Shown: in pieces, positions 1-4,822 of the stretch
Numbering within the stretch: position 1 is the first letter of the stretch
Layout: each line of letters starts with the position of its first letter
Assembly: GCA_045646245.1 (NCBI GenBank)
Contig: JAZRKJ010000042.1
Coordinates: 1 to 5,787, forward strand
Length of the DNA stretch: 5,787 nt
Origin: SIG607 sp045646245
GTDB taxonomy: Bacteria > Bacillota > Clostridia > Oscillospirales > Acutalibacteraceae
Reading direction: 5' to 3'
The notes under the pieces: generated by a model
What the model was told of the DNA's origin: nothing
The model's database searches: none
Seen by the model: only the letters and a program-made list of their open reading frames with translations
Position numbers and translations under genes: made by a program

Positions 1-8
1 GAAACAAC

Positions 9-80
9 ATAAACTTTTTGCAACGATATTCAATTTTAGTGAAACAAAACCACACAATATAAACGATTTTCAACGATATT
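9..80. repeat. Imperfect 22-bp direct repeat in gene-free leader DNA
   Basis: Positions 9-30 and 59-80 match at 19 of 22 bases. Each begins ATAAAC and ends CAACGATATT, at a period of exactly 50 bp. A third ACGATAT core lies at 83-89, followed by another ATAAACG. No reading frame with a ribosome binding site is visible in 1-125, so this is treated as intergenic repeat DNA, perhaps a decayed relative of the spacer-and-hairpin array just downstream. The left edge of the window prevents judging the full extent. Confidence 0.5.
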
Positions 81-125
81 ACACGATATAAACGGTACAC
101 CGAAAACTCCAAGAGATAAAAAATT

Positions 126-151
126 ACTCCCACGTTTGTGGGAGTTTTTTT
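126..151 (+). terminator. Intrinsic terminator
   Basis: ACTCCCAC (126-133) pairs perfectly with GTGGGAGT (138-145) around a GTTT loop, and a run of seven T follows (145-151). It probably ends a transcript entering from the left of the window. An A-rich stretch on the left side (118-123) could give weak function on the other strand. Confidence 0.8.
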
Positions 152-164
152 ACTCTTTGAGAAC

Positions 165-331
165 AACTATATTCGCCTTACGGCGAGTTATATTGCTTCG
201 CAGTTATATTCGGCATTTGCCGAGTTATATTCGCTTCGCGAGTTTTAGCGGCGAATATAATATAACTTTTTGTTTAACAAAAAATATAACTACGCACATT
301 GTGCGTAATATAACTGCGTAGCAATATAACT
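165..331. repeat. Array of mini-hairpins with a 9-nt spacer that inverts at the centre
   Basis: The spacer AGTTATATT occurs at 186-194, 202-210 and 223-231, with a variant at 165-173. Its exact reverse complement AATATAACT occurs at 259-267, 283-291, 307-315 and 323-331. Between spacers sit small palindromes with different stems: CGCC/GGCG (174-185), TGC/GCA (194-202), CGGCA/TGCCG (211-222), TCGC/GCGA (231-241), TTTTTGT/ACAAAAA (267-283), TACGCAC/GTGCGTA (291-307) and TGC/GCA (315-323). A longer 10-bp inverted repeat joins 168-177 to 250-259. The whole is therefore a large imperfect palindrome with lateral mini-hairpins. An open frame crosses it, but it only encodes the repeat. The array ends about 45 bp before the four-helix-bundle start codon. 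Confidence 0.85.
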
Positions 332-376
332 TATTAAACTATCAATTTAATAAAATTTAATGGAGTGTTATTTTTA

Positions 377-736
377 ATGAGTGAAAGTATAATGCGCGAC
401 AAATCGAAAGAATTTGCTAAAAAAATCGTTGTTGTTTGCAGAGATATAAAACAAAATTTTCGTGAAAGTGTTCTTACAAATCAGTTGTTGCGTTCAGGAA
501 CCTCTATAGGTGCAAATATTCACGAAGCTCAATATGCACAGGGTACAGCCGATTTTATTTCAAAATTTGAAATTGCGCTTAAAGAATGTCACGAAACCGA
601 ATATTGGTTAGAGTTACTATATGAAACTGATTATTTGGAACAAGAAAAATTCAAAATTCTTAAAAATGAGTGTGGTGCTATTAGAAGAATGTTAATTTCG
701 ACCTGCACAACGATTAAAGAAAAACGTAAAAAATAA
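377..736 (+). CDS. Four-helix bundle protein (S23/IVP-like, TIGR02436 type)
   Basis: This encodes a 119-aa, nearly all-helical protein. The family signature is visible at residues 36-51 (Q-L-L-R-S, then S-I-x-x-N-I-x-E-A), followed by the third-helix pattern FEIALKEC (64-71) and a lysine-rich end. Relatives are encoded by intervening sequences inside 23S rRNA genes of Leptospira and other bacteria, and the Avd accessory protein of diversity-generating retroelements shares the fold. Most family members, like this one, stand alone with unknown function, probably as nucleic-acid-binding oligomers. ATG 377 is chosen because GGAG lies at 362-365, about 11 nt upstream. A GTG at 365 overlaps that site, and ATG 392 has a poorer one. 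No rRNA or reverse transcriptase is nearby. The hairpin array immediately upstream may form one mobile or regulatory unit with it, which is inference. Confidence 0.85.
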   Translation: MSESIMRDKSKEFAKKIVVVCRDIKQNFRESVLTNQLLRSGTSIGANIHEAQYAQGTADFISKFEIALKECHETEYWLELLYETDYLEQEKFKILKNECGAIRRMLISTCTTIKEKRKK

Positions 737-756
737 ATTGTTCTTTTTTTAGCAAC

Positions 757-789
757 AAACCCCGAAACCATCACGGTTTTCGGGGTTTT
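757..789 (+). terminator. Intrinsic terminator after the four-helix-bundle gene
   Basis: CCCCGAAACC (760-769) pairs with GGTTTTCGGGG (775-785) with one bulged T, around a five-base loop, followed by TTTT (786-789). AAA at 757-759 extends the stem into that T run. It lies 20 bp past the stop codon and separates this gene from the convergent minus-strand gene ending at 812. The minus strand carries only a poor U tract. Confidence 0.8.
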
Positions 790-811
790 GGCTTGATTGC
801 AAGTTTAATAA

Positions 812-1102
812 TTATAGTTTATTTCTTTTTCTTAAGTAATCTTCTTTTCTTTTTAATATGTTTTCTTTGTTTTCTTCTTTATATTTTTTGCTTTCGCTTG
901 ATTTACAGTGGAAAATATCATATCCGCAAACAGCGCACATACCGTTGCGTGGCTTAAGCTGATGAGCACCGCAGATGCAACAAATTAAGGAATCATCTAT
1001 GGGATTGAACGGATCTACGTAATGAGTTAGTTTCATAAATTTATCTCCTATACGGTAAACCCCGTTTTCGTCAGGCTCACAGACGTATATATATGCTTTC
1101 AT
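812..1102 (-). CDS. Small zinc-knuckle protein of unknown function
   Basis: This encodes a 96-aa protein that I do not recognise. Two CxxC knuckles, C41-x2-C44 and C56-x2-C59 (the second in CAVCGY), form a probable zinc ribbon; C42 and C66 are extra cysteines. The N-terminal 40 residues look like a small beta domain, and residues 67-96 are almost entirely Lys, Glu, Arg and Asn, suggesting a charged helix. ATG 1102 is chosen because AAGGAG lies 8 nt upstream (1111-1116). An open frame extends to 1186 but would run back through the RNA terminator and has no binding site. The only visible promoter upstream is that of structured RNA A, so expression would need read-through of its terminator. A nucleic-acid or RNA-linked role is speculation from charge and context. 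Confidence 0.7.
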   Translation of the reverse strand: MKAYIYVCEPDENGVYRIGDKFMKLTHYVDPFNPIDDSLICCICGAHQLKPRNGMCAVCGYDIFHCKSSESKKYKEENKENILKRKEDYLRKRNKL

Positions 1103-1120
1103 TTCGCTTCTCCTTATAAT

Positions 1121-1145
1121 AAAAAATGCGTGGCAGAGCCACGCA
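1121..1145 (-). terminator. Intrinsic terminator of structured RNA A
   Basis: Read on the minus strand, TGCGTGGC pairs with GCCACGCA (1138-1145 with 1127-1134) in a perfect 8-bp stem with a three-base loop, followed directly by six T (1126-1121). The binding site of the zinc-knuckle gene begins only a few bases later, so the hairpin lies between the promoter and that gene. No clear competing antiterminator was found by eye. Confidence 0.9.
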
Positions 1146-1253
1146 CGAAAAACGCAGCTCTGATTGTTGCGACACAATTTCCCCACACGGAATTAAGAGC
1201 ATACATTTTTACCAAAAGTATACCCATGTGGAGAAAAATTAAATTGTGTCGCA
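1121..1253 (-). ncRNA. Structured RNA, copy A (unrecognised family)
   Basis: This is a predicted ~133-nt RNA read on the minus strand. P1 pairs 1241-1253 with 1168-1180 (13 bp). P2 pairs 1224-1233 with 1181-1190 (10 bp including G.U). P3 pairs 1218-1223 with 1199-1204 around a 13-nt loop, UUUUGGUAAAAAU. After P1, AGAGC (1157-1161) can pair with GCUCU (1196-1200) inside P2, making a pseudoknot that shares two bases with P3. UUUUUCG then leads into the terminator. A promoter places the transcript start at the base of P1. G.U pairs in P2 and P3 would be C-A mismatches on the other strand, fixing the orientation. Copy B repeats the whole plan with different stem sequences. I cannot match it to a named RNA family. 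Confidence 0.85.
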
Positions 1254-1258
1254 TGCCT

Positions 1259-1287
1259 AGTATATCATAAAACACTAAATTTATCAA
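1259..1287 (-). promoter_or_regulatory. Promoter of structured RNA A
   Basis: On the minus strand, -35 TTGATA (1287-1282) and -10 TATACT (1264-1259) are separated by exactly 17 bp, with an extended TGA just before the -10. The expected start falls at about 1252-1253, the first bases of P1. The segment 1258-1279 is identical to 1502-1523 at the promoter of copy B. Confidence 0.85.
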
Positions 1288-1358
1288 CGGATTTCAAAAA
1301 AATATGCAATTTCTGTTATTTGTATATTTATTGCTTTTATTTTTATTCACCTTATAAT

Positions 1359-1387
1359 AAAAAAGTGCGCCCCATTAAGAGACGCAC
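1359..1387 (-). terminator. Intrinsic terminator of structured RNA B
   Basis: In the minus-strand RNA, GUGCGUCUC (1387-1379) pairs with GGGGCGCAC (1373-1365) over 9 bp, including two U.G pairs, around UUAAU. Six U follow (1364-1359). The two U.G pairs would be A-C mismatches on the plus strand, so the hairpin works fully only for minus-strand transcription. The 15 bases from the T run through ATTATAAGG are identical to those after copy A. Confidence 0.85.
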
Positions 1388-1498
1388 CGAAAAATGCTTC
1401 CCTCAATGTTGCTACACATCTGCACTACGTCAGGAAGAGAGAATACATTTTTGCCAATAGTATTCCCTAACGTAGAACAATATTCAGATGTGTAGCAA
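1359..1498 (-). ncRNA. Structured RNA, copy B (unrecognised family)
   Basis: This is a predicted ~140-nt RNA, a diverged tandem copy of RNA A. P1 pairs 1485-1498 with 1409-1422 (14 bp). P2 pairs 1466-1475 with 1425-1434 (10 bp, one G.U). P3 pairs 1460-1465 with 1441-1446 (GAAUAC/GUAUUC) around the 13-nt loop UAUUGGCAAAAAU. The pseudoknot partner AGGGA (1399-1403) can pair with UCUCU (1438-1442) at exactly the positions used in copy A. An 11-nt linker, the same length as in A and ending UUUUUCG, precedes the terminator. P1, P2, P3, the pseudoknot and the terminator stem all differ in sequence from A while keeping pairing, which is strong evidence for selection on structure. No gene follows it directly, and copy A begins about 105 bp downstream. 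Confidence 0.85.
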
Positions 1499-1502
1499 GC
1501 AT

Positions 1503-1531
1503 AGTATATCATAAAACACTAAAATTAGCAA
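1503..1531 (-). promoter_or_regulatory. Promoter of structured RNA B
   Basis: On the minus strand, -35 TTGCTA (1531-1526) and extended -10 TGATATACT (TATACT at 1508-1503) are separated by 17 bp. The start is expected at about 1496-1498, the base of P1. It is divergent from the transporter promoter, with -35 boxes about 25 bp apart. Confidence 0.85.
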
Positions 1532-1555
1532 TGATTTTTAAATTTAATATTTTTA

Positions 1556-1584
1556 TTGCCATATTTTAGGCTTTATAGTATAAT
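1556..1584 (+). promoter_or_regulatory. Promoter of the transporter operon
   Basis: TTGCCA (1556-1561) and a consensus TATAAT (1579-1584) are separated by 17 bp. The ATG of the transporter lies about 30 bp after the -10, giving a short leader of roughly 24 nt that contains only the AGGAG binding site (1602-1606). Confidence 0.85.
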
Positions 1585-1614
1585 AAATGAAAACTTACTT
1601 TAGGAGAGAAAATT

Positions 1615-2988
1615 ATGGCAAGAGATAATTTTAAAAGCCGTTTGGGCTTTATACTTGTTAGCGCCGGATGTGCTATAGGTATAGGCAACGTATGGCGGTT
1701 CCCCTTTGTTACGGGACAAAACGGCGGCGGTATTTTTGTACTTTTTTATTTGCTTTTCTTACTTATTATGGGTATTCCTGTTTTAACTATGGAATTAGCG
1801 GTAGGAAGAGCCGGCAGAAAGAGCGCTCTGGGCGCATTTAAGGCGCTTGAAAAACCCGGTCAAAAGTGGCACCTTCACGGCTGGGCTTGTATGATAGGCT
1901 GTTATTTGCTTATGATGTACTACACCACCGTTTCGGGCTGGATGAGTAACTATTTTGTGAAATTTGCAAGCGGTACCTTTAAAACGGGTATGGCTACTAA
2001 TGAGGTTAATGCGGTATTTGAAAATATGACCGCTAACCCCGGTGAAATGCTTTTGTGGATGGCAATTACCATTATTGCCGGATTTATCGTTTGCAGCTTC
2101 GGTCTTCAAAAGGGCTTAGAAAGAATCAGCAAATGGATGATGATAGCATTACTTATACTTATGGTTGTGCTTGCGGTTAACAGCGTGCTTCTTGAGGGCG
2201 GCGCAGAGGGTATTAAATATTACCTTATTCCCAGTATTTCAAGACTTAAGGAAAACAATATAAACATTTTTGATGTTATAGTTGCGGCAATGAATCAGTC
2301 CTTCTTTACTTTAAGCCTTGGTATTGGCTCTATGCAGATATTCGGCAGTTATATGAAGAAAGACCACACTCTCGCAGGAGAAAGTACCAGAATATGCGTA
2401 CTTGACACCTTTGTTGCTCTTATGTCGGGTATGATTATTTTCCCCGCCTGCTTTGCTTACGGTGTTGACGTAAACGCAGGACCTCCCCTTATTTTCCAGA
2501 CCCTTCCCAACGTATTTGTAAATATGCCTATGGGTAGAATTTGGGGAACGCTTTTCTTCGTATTTATGACCTTTGCAAGCTTTTCTACCGTTATTGCGGT
2601 GTTCGAAAATCTGCAGGCTAACCTTATGGATAACCTTGGCTGGAGCAGAAAAAAGGCTTCTGTTGTTAACTGCATAGGTATGCTTGTTTTAAGCACTCCC
2701 TGTGCGTTGGGCTTTAATTTGCTTAGCGGCATAAATTTGGGCGGCAAGAATATACTTGATATGGAAGATTTTGCAGTAAGTCAGGTACTTCTCCCCATTG
2801 GCGCCCTTATTTTCCTTTTGTTCTGCGTAACAAAATGGGGCTGGGGATTCGATAAGTATATTAAAGAAGCAAATACCGGAAAGGGTATGAAAATGCCTCA
2901 TTGGTTTAAATACTACTTCCGTTTTGTTCTTCCCGTGCTTATTGTAGTTATACTTGTTGCAGGTCTTGTATCATTCTTTAAAGGGTAG
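1615..2988 (+). CDS. Sodium-dependent amino-acid transporter, NSS/SLC6 family
   Basis: This encodes a 457-aa polytopic inner-membrane protein of the neurotransmitter:sodium symporter family (LeuT fold), importing an amino acid or related small molecule with Na+. The family's unwound first helix is plain at residues 17-30 (AGCAIGIGNVWRFP), followed by the NGGGIFVLFY loop. In helix 3, MMYYTTVSGW carries the tyrosine that closes the substrate site in LeuT. In helix 6, FFTLSLGIGSMQIFGSY matches the second unwound helix. In helix 8, FASFSTVIAVFEN supplies the Ser-Thr expected at the Na2 site. The length is close to the short bacterial branch with eleven helices (MhsT-like) rather than LeuT (519 aa). 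The substrate cannot be read from sequence. AGGAG lies 8 nt before the ATG. It is the first gene of an operon with the flavin-reductase-like gene 8 bp downstream. Confidence 0.95.
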   Translation: MARDNFKSRLGFILVSAGCAIGIGNVWRFPFVTGQNGGGIFVLFYLLFLLIMGIPVLTMELAVGRAGRKSALGAFKALEKPGQKWHLHGWACMIGCYLLMMYYTTVSGWMSNYFVKFASGTFKTGMATNEVNAVFENMTANPGEMLLWMAITIIAGFIVCSFGLQKGLERISKWMMIALLILMVVLAVNSVLLEGGAEGIKYYLIPSISRLKENNINIFDVIVAAMNQSFFTLSLGIGSMQIFGSYMKKDHTLAGESTRICVLDTFVALMSGMIIFPACFAYGVDVNAGPPLIFQTLPNVFVNMPMGRIWGTLFFVFMTFASFSTVIAVFENLQANLMDNLGWSRKKASVVNCIGMLVLSTPCALGFNLLSGINLGGKNILDMEDFAVSQVLLPIGALIFLLFCVTKWGWGFDKYIKEANTGKGMKMPHWFKYYFRFVLPVLIVVILVAGLVSFFKG

Positions 2989-2996
2989 GGATATAA

Positions 2997-3506
2997 ATGT
3001 TCAGAGATATTTGCCTTAGAGATTTTAAAGAAAACGTTATAGAGCTTATTTCAAAGGAATATATGCTTATTACTGCGGGAAATAAAGACGGTTATAATAT
3101 GATGACCGCTTCCTGGGGCTTTATGGGTGAAATGTGGGGAGAGGACAGCGTAGCCGTTGTTGTCCGCCCCGAACGCTACACAATGGATTTTATTGAAAGC
3201 AACGATTATTTTACTCTTACCTTCTTTGGCGATAATAAGGATATACACAAGGTTTGCGGAAGCAAAAGCGGCAGAGACGTAGATAAAACTGCTCTTACGG
3301 GGCTTTCTCCCATAGTAAACGATAAATACGTCTACTTTAACGAAGCCCGCCTTGTAATGGTAATTAAAAAGAAATACGTGCAGCCAATGTCTAAAGAATT
3401 TTTAACCGACAAAGCAGTGGATGAAAAATGGTATAACGGCGGCGGTTGGCATAATCTTATAATCGGCTCGATTGAGCGTATATACGTAAAAGAAGAAGCA
3501 TCCTAA
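2997..3506 (+). CDS. Flavin reductase-like FMN-binding split-barrel protein
   Basis: This encodes a 169-aa soluble protein resembling the flavin reductase-like family (FMN-binding split barrel). The early strand plus NMMTASWGFMGEMWG (about residues 34-48) is where family members contact the flavin phosphate. VVVRPERYTMDFI and FTLTFFGD follow in the usual order, then a GSKSGRDVDK segment typical of the small clostridial members. It probably binds FMN and acts as an oxidoreductase; partner and substrate are unknown. It starts 8 bp after the transporter stop with AGGG (2987-2990) overlapping that stop, so translational coupling is likely. The pairing with an amino-acid transporter may reflect only shared transcription. 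The last codons lie in the terminator hairpin. Confidence 0.88.
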   Translation: MFRDICLRDFKENVIELISKEYMLITAGNKDGYNMMTASWGFMGEMWGEDSVAVVVRPERYTMDFIESNDYFTLTFFGDNKDIHKVCGSKSGRDVDKTALTGLSPIVNDKYVYFNEARLVMVIKKKYVQPMSKEFLTDKAVDEKWYNGGGWHNLIIGSIERIYVKEEAS

Positions 3507-3525
3507 ACGGATGCTTCTTCTTTTT
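3491..3525 (+). terminator. Terminator overlapping the end of the flavin-reductase gene
   Basis: A 13-bp perfect stem, AGAAGAAGCATCC (3491-3503) with GGATGCTTCTTCT (3509-3521), has loop TAAAC and is followed by T to 3525. The stop codon TAA (3504-3506) sits in the loop, and the left arm encodes the last residues of the protein. Confidence 0.9.
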
Positions 3526-3526
3526 A

Positions 3527-3553
3527 GGGAAAAGGGAAAAGGGAAAAGGAAAA
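3527..3553. repeat. GGGAAAA heptamer tandem repeat
   Basis: GGGAAAA occurs three times in perfect tandem (3527-3547), followed by GGAAAA (3548-3553) and, shortly after, GGGGG (3557-3561). It is a short simple-sequence tract between two terminators. The G tracts could in principle form a weak quadruplex, but the fourth tract is distant. Confidence 0.85.
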
Positions 3554-3612
3554 TGTGGGGGCAACGCGGTGCGTTGCAAGAAATGTGTAGGGGACGATGC
3601 CCACATCGTCCC
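3554..3612. repeat. REP-like double palindrome
   Basis: Two perfect hairpins lie in tandem. GCAACGC/GCGTTGC (3561-3567 with 3571-3577) has a three-base loop, and GGGACGATG/CATCGTCCC (3591-3599 with 3604-3612) has loop CCCA. Each is introduced by a TGT plus G-run phrase (TGTGGGGG, TGTAGGGG). The design and intergenic position resemble dispersed REP-type elements that I recall as common in Clostridia genomes. There is no T run, so it is not a terminator. A genome search would be needed to prove it is repeated. Confidence 0.6.
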
Positions 3613-3623
3613 GTTTGGAAAAG

Positions 3624-3654
3624 AAAAACCTGCTTGATTTTTCAAGCAGGTTTT
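3624..3654 (-). terminator. Terminator of the YabE-like gene
   Basis: AAAACCTGCTTGA (3625-3637) pairs with TCAAGCAGGTTTT (3642-3654), 13 bp around TTTT. On the minus strand it is followed by a U tract (3628-3624, then more beyond a single C). It lies 5 bp past the minus-strand stop and could also act on plus-strand read-through. Confidence 0.85.
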
Positions 3655-3658
3655 GGTT

Positions 3659-4669
3659 TTAAATAAAGTAAATAATTACGTCACGCCTGCCGAATTTTCT
3701 GCAAGCAGATTCGGTGTGGAAGAAAAGGTCAACGTTGGTGGGACGTTTTTTAATAAATCCGCCGGTGTCGGCTGCAATAGCGTAACCGTATACGTATTTG
3801 CCGTCGGCAGAAACAATATACATTTTTGTGCCGTAAGGAATAACCTTGGGGTCAACGGCAATGTAACCGGGCTTGGGCCATACGCCTGTAGAACACTTGT
3901 TGCCGGTGTGGGTGTATGCAGTAGCCTGAACACGTTTGCAGCTCTTGTAATTAAGAGGTACACCGTTTTCATCAAGGGCTATGGGCGAAGCGGGAATAAG
4001 CTCTGAAATAGGACTTTTTCCGGCTCCCGGGTAGGTAACGTTACCTAAAGAACCGCCGCTTGAAGATACCGAAGAAGAATTATTATCGGAAGAAGTGTTT
4101 TTATCAGCGGTATCAACGGTAGGCTTCTTGGAAGAAGTATTATCCTCTTTTTCATCCTTTTCTTCTTTTTCCTGTTTGGAAACGGTTACTACCGCTTCTT
4201 CCTTTGCGGCAGGGATGATATCGATGTAGGATTCCTTTTCAATAACGGTTGCAAGGTCAACCGATACCATATCGCCTTCGTTTACGGTGATACCTGCTGC
4301 GGTAATAATTTCACCTGCGGTTTTCTTTGCAGTAACGTGAGTAACTGTTTTTTCACCGTAAGTGATGTATACGGGGAAGTTTTCTTCAACTTCAATTGCA
4401 ATTTTGTTGCCGTCGGTAGAGGTGGAAACCACTTCGTAGTTATCGGCGTAACCTGCGTTGCCTAAAATTCCGCGAACGTCACTACTTAAAGTATATACGG
4501 TTTTTACGCCTTTGCCGTCGGAAATGGAAACAACGTTAACCGAAAGTCCGAAGTAAACGGAAGTGGCAACTATAAGTGCGCACATGCCGATAACGGTAGC
4601 AATACGCGCAAACTTCTTTGTTTTGCCTGTAGTTTCCTTTACGGTTTTTTCAATTTTCTTTTTAAACAT
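3659..4669 (-). CDS. YabE/Rpf-like cell-wall protein: membrane anchor, two DUF348 repeats, 3D domain
   Basis: This encodes a 336-aa surface protein. A lysine-rich start is followed by one hydrophobic segment (about 22-44) with no obvious signal-peptidase site, so it is probably a membrane anchor. Two DUF348-type repeats follow (about 45-90 and 98-155), then a Ser/Lys/Asp/Glu-rich linker (about 160-235). The C-terminal 3D domain (about 243-336) resembles MltA-like lytic transglycosylases. Its three name-giving aspartates are D273 (in AVDPKVIPYGT), D301 (in AADTGG) and D314 (in NVDLFF). It probably cleaves peptidoglycan during growth or resuscitation, like Bacillus YabE. The G5 domain found in many relatives is absent. 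AGGAG lies 8 nt before the ATG (minus strand). It has its own promoter and terminator and is monocistronic. Confidence 0.9.
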   Translation of the reverse strand: MFKKKIEKTVKETTGKTKKFARIATVIGMCALIVATSVYFGLSVNVVSISDGKGVKTVYTLSSDVRGILGNAGYADNYEVVSTSTDGNKIAIEVEENFPVYITYGEKTVTHVTAKKTAGEIITAAGITVNEGDMVSVDLATVIEKESYIDIIPAAKEEAVVTVSKQEKEEKDEKEDNTSSKKPTVDTADKNTSSDNNSSSVSSSGGSLGNVTYPGAGKSPISELIPASPIALDENGVPLNYKSCKRVQATAYTHTGNKCSTGVWPKPGYIAVDPKVIPYGTKMYIVSADGKYVYGYAIAADTGGFIKKRPTNVDLFFHTESACRKFGRRDVIIYFI

Positions 4670-4755
4670 AAAATAACTCCTTTGGATACGGTTTTATCCG
4701 TGTCATTCTGGGCGTTTTTTAGCAAAAAACTCATACTCAAAATAGAGCAAGATAC

Positions 4756-4783
4756 ATTATACCAACAATTTACAAAATGTCAA
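4756..4783 (-). promoter_or_regulatory. Promoter of the YabE-like gene
   Basis: On the minus strand, a perfect TTGACA (4783-4778) and perfect TATAAT (4761-4756) are separated by 16 bp, with an extended TGG before the -10. The leader is about 80 nt. It holds two small hairpins (GGATA/TATCC at 4684-4699 and TTTTTT/AAAAAA at 4715-4729) but nothing I recognise as a riboswitch. Confidence 0.88.
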
Positions 4784-4801
4784 ACAAAAACAAAGGTGCG
4801 A

Positions 4802-4822
4802 ATTTGTGCAAAATGCACAAAT
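4802..4822. promoter_or_regulatory. Perfect palindrome upstream of the YabE-like promoter
   Basis: ATTTGTGCA (4802-4810) and TGCACAAAT (4814-4822) form a perfect 9-bp inverted repeat around AAA, about 19 bp upstream of the -35 box. The position suits an activator or repressor site. No T run follows, so it is not a terminator. No specific regulator is identified. Confidence 0.45.

Noticed and set aside
136..321. 61-codon plus-strand open frame
   Set aside because: It lies almost entirely within the hairpin array, starts inside a terminator loop and encodes only the repeat units.
377..736. Diversity-generating retroelement Avd gene
   Set aside because: The fold is shared, but no reverse transcriptase, template repeat or variable repeat is visible in the window.
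1103..1186. N-terminal extension of the zinc-knuckle gene
   Set aside because: It would translate through the RNA A terminator and P2 region, has no binding site, and AAGGAG marks ATG 1102 instead.
1331..1358. Plus-strand promoter TTGCTT-16-TATAAT reading into RNA B as antisense
   Set aside because: The boxes fit, but the TATAAT belongs to the conserved post-terminator sequence also seen after copy A, where no -35 matches; the G.U evidence favours minus-strand RNA only.
1121..1498. Retron, CRISPR array or tracrRNA-like RNAs
   Set aside because: There is no reverse transcriptase, Cas gene or regular direct-repeat/spacer pattern; the two units are full structured RNAs with separate promoters.
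1359..1498. 6S RNA pair
   Set aside because: Two copies are known in Bacillus, but these RNAs are shorter, lack the large central open-promoter-like bubble and have a pseudoknot instead.
3653..4006. 117-codon plus-strand open frame
   Set aside because: It is a shadow of the 3D domain of the YabE-like gene on the other strand, with no binding site or family resemblance.
4670..4755. Cyclic-di-AMP (ydaO-type) riboswitch before the wall hydrolase
   Set aside because: Such switches often precede wall-hydrolase genes, but the leader is only about 80 nt and lacks the conserved core and fold.
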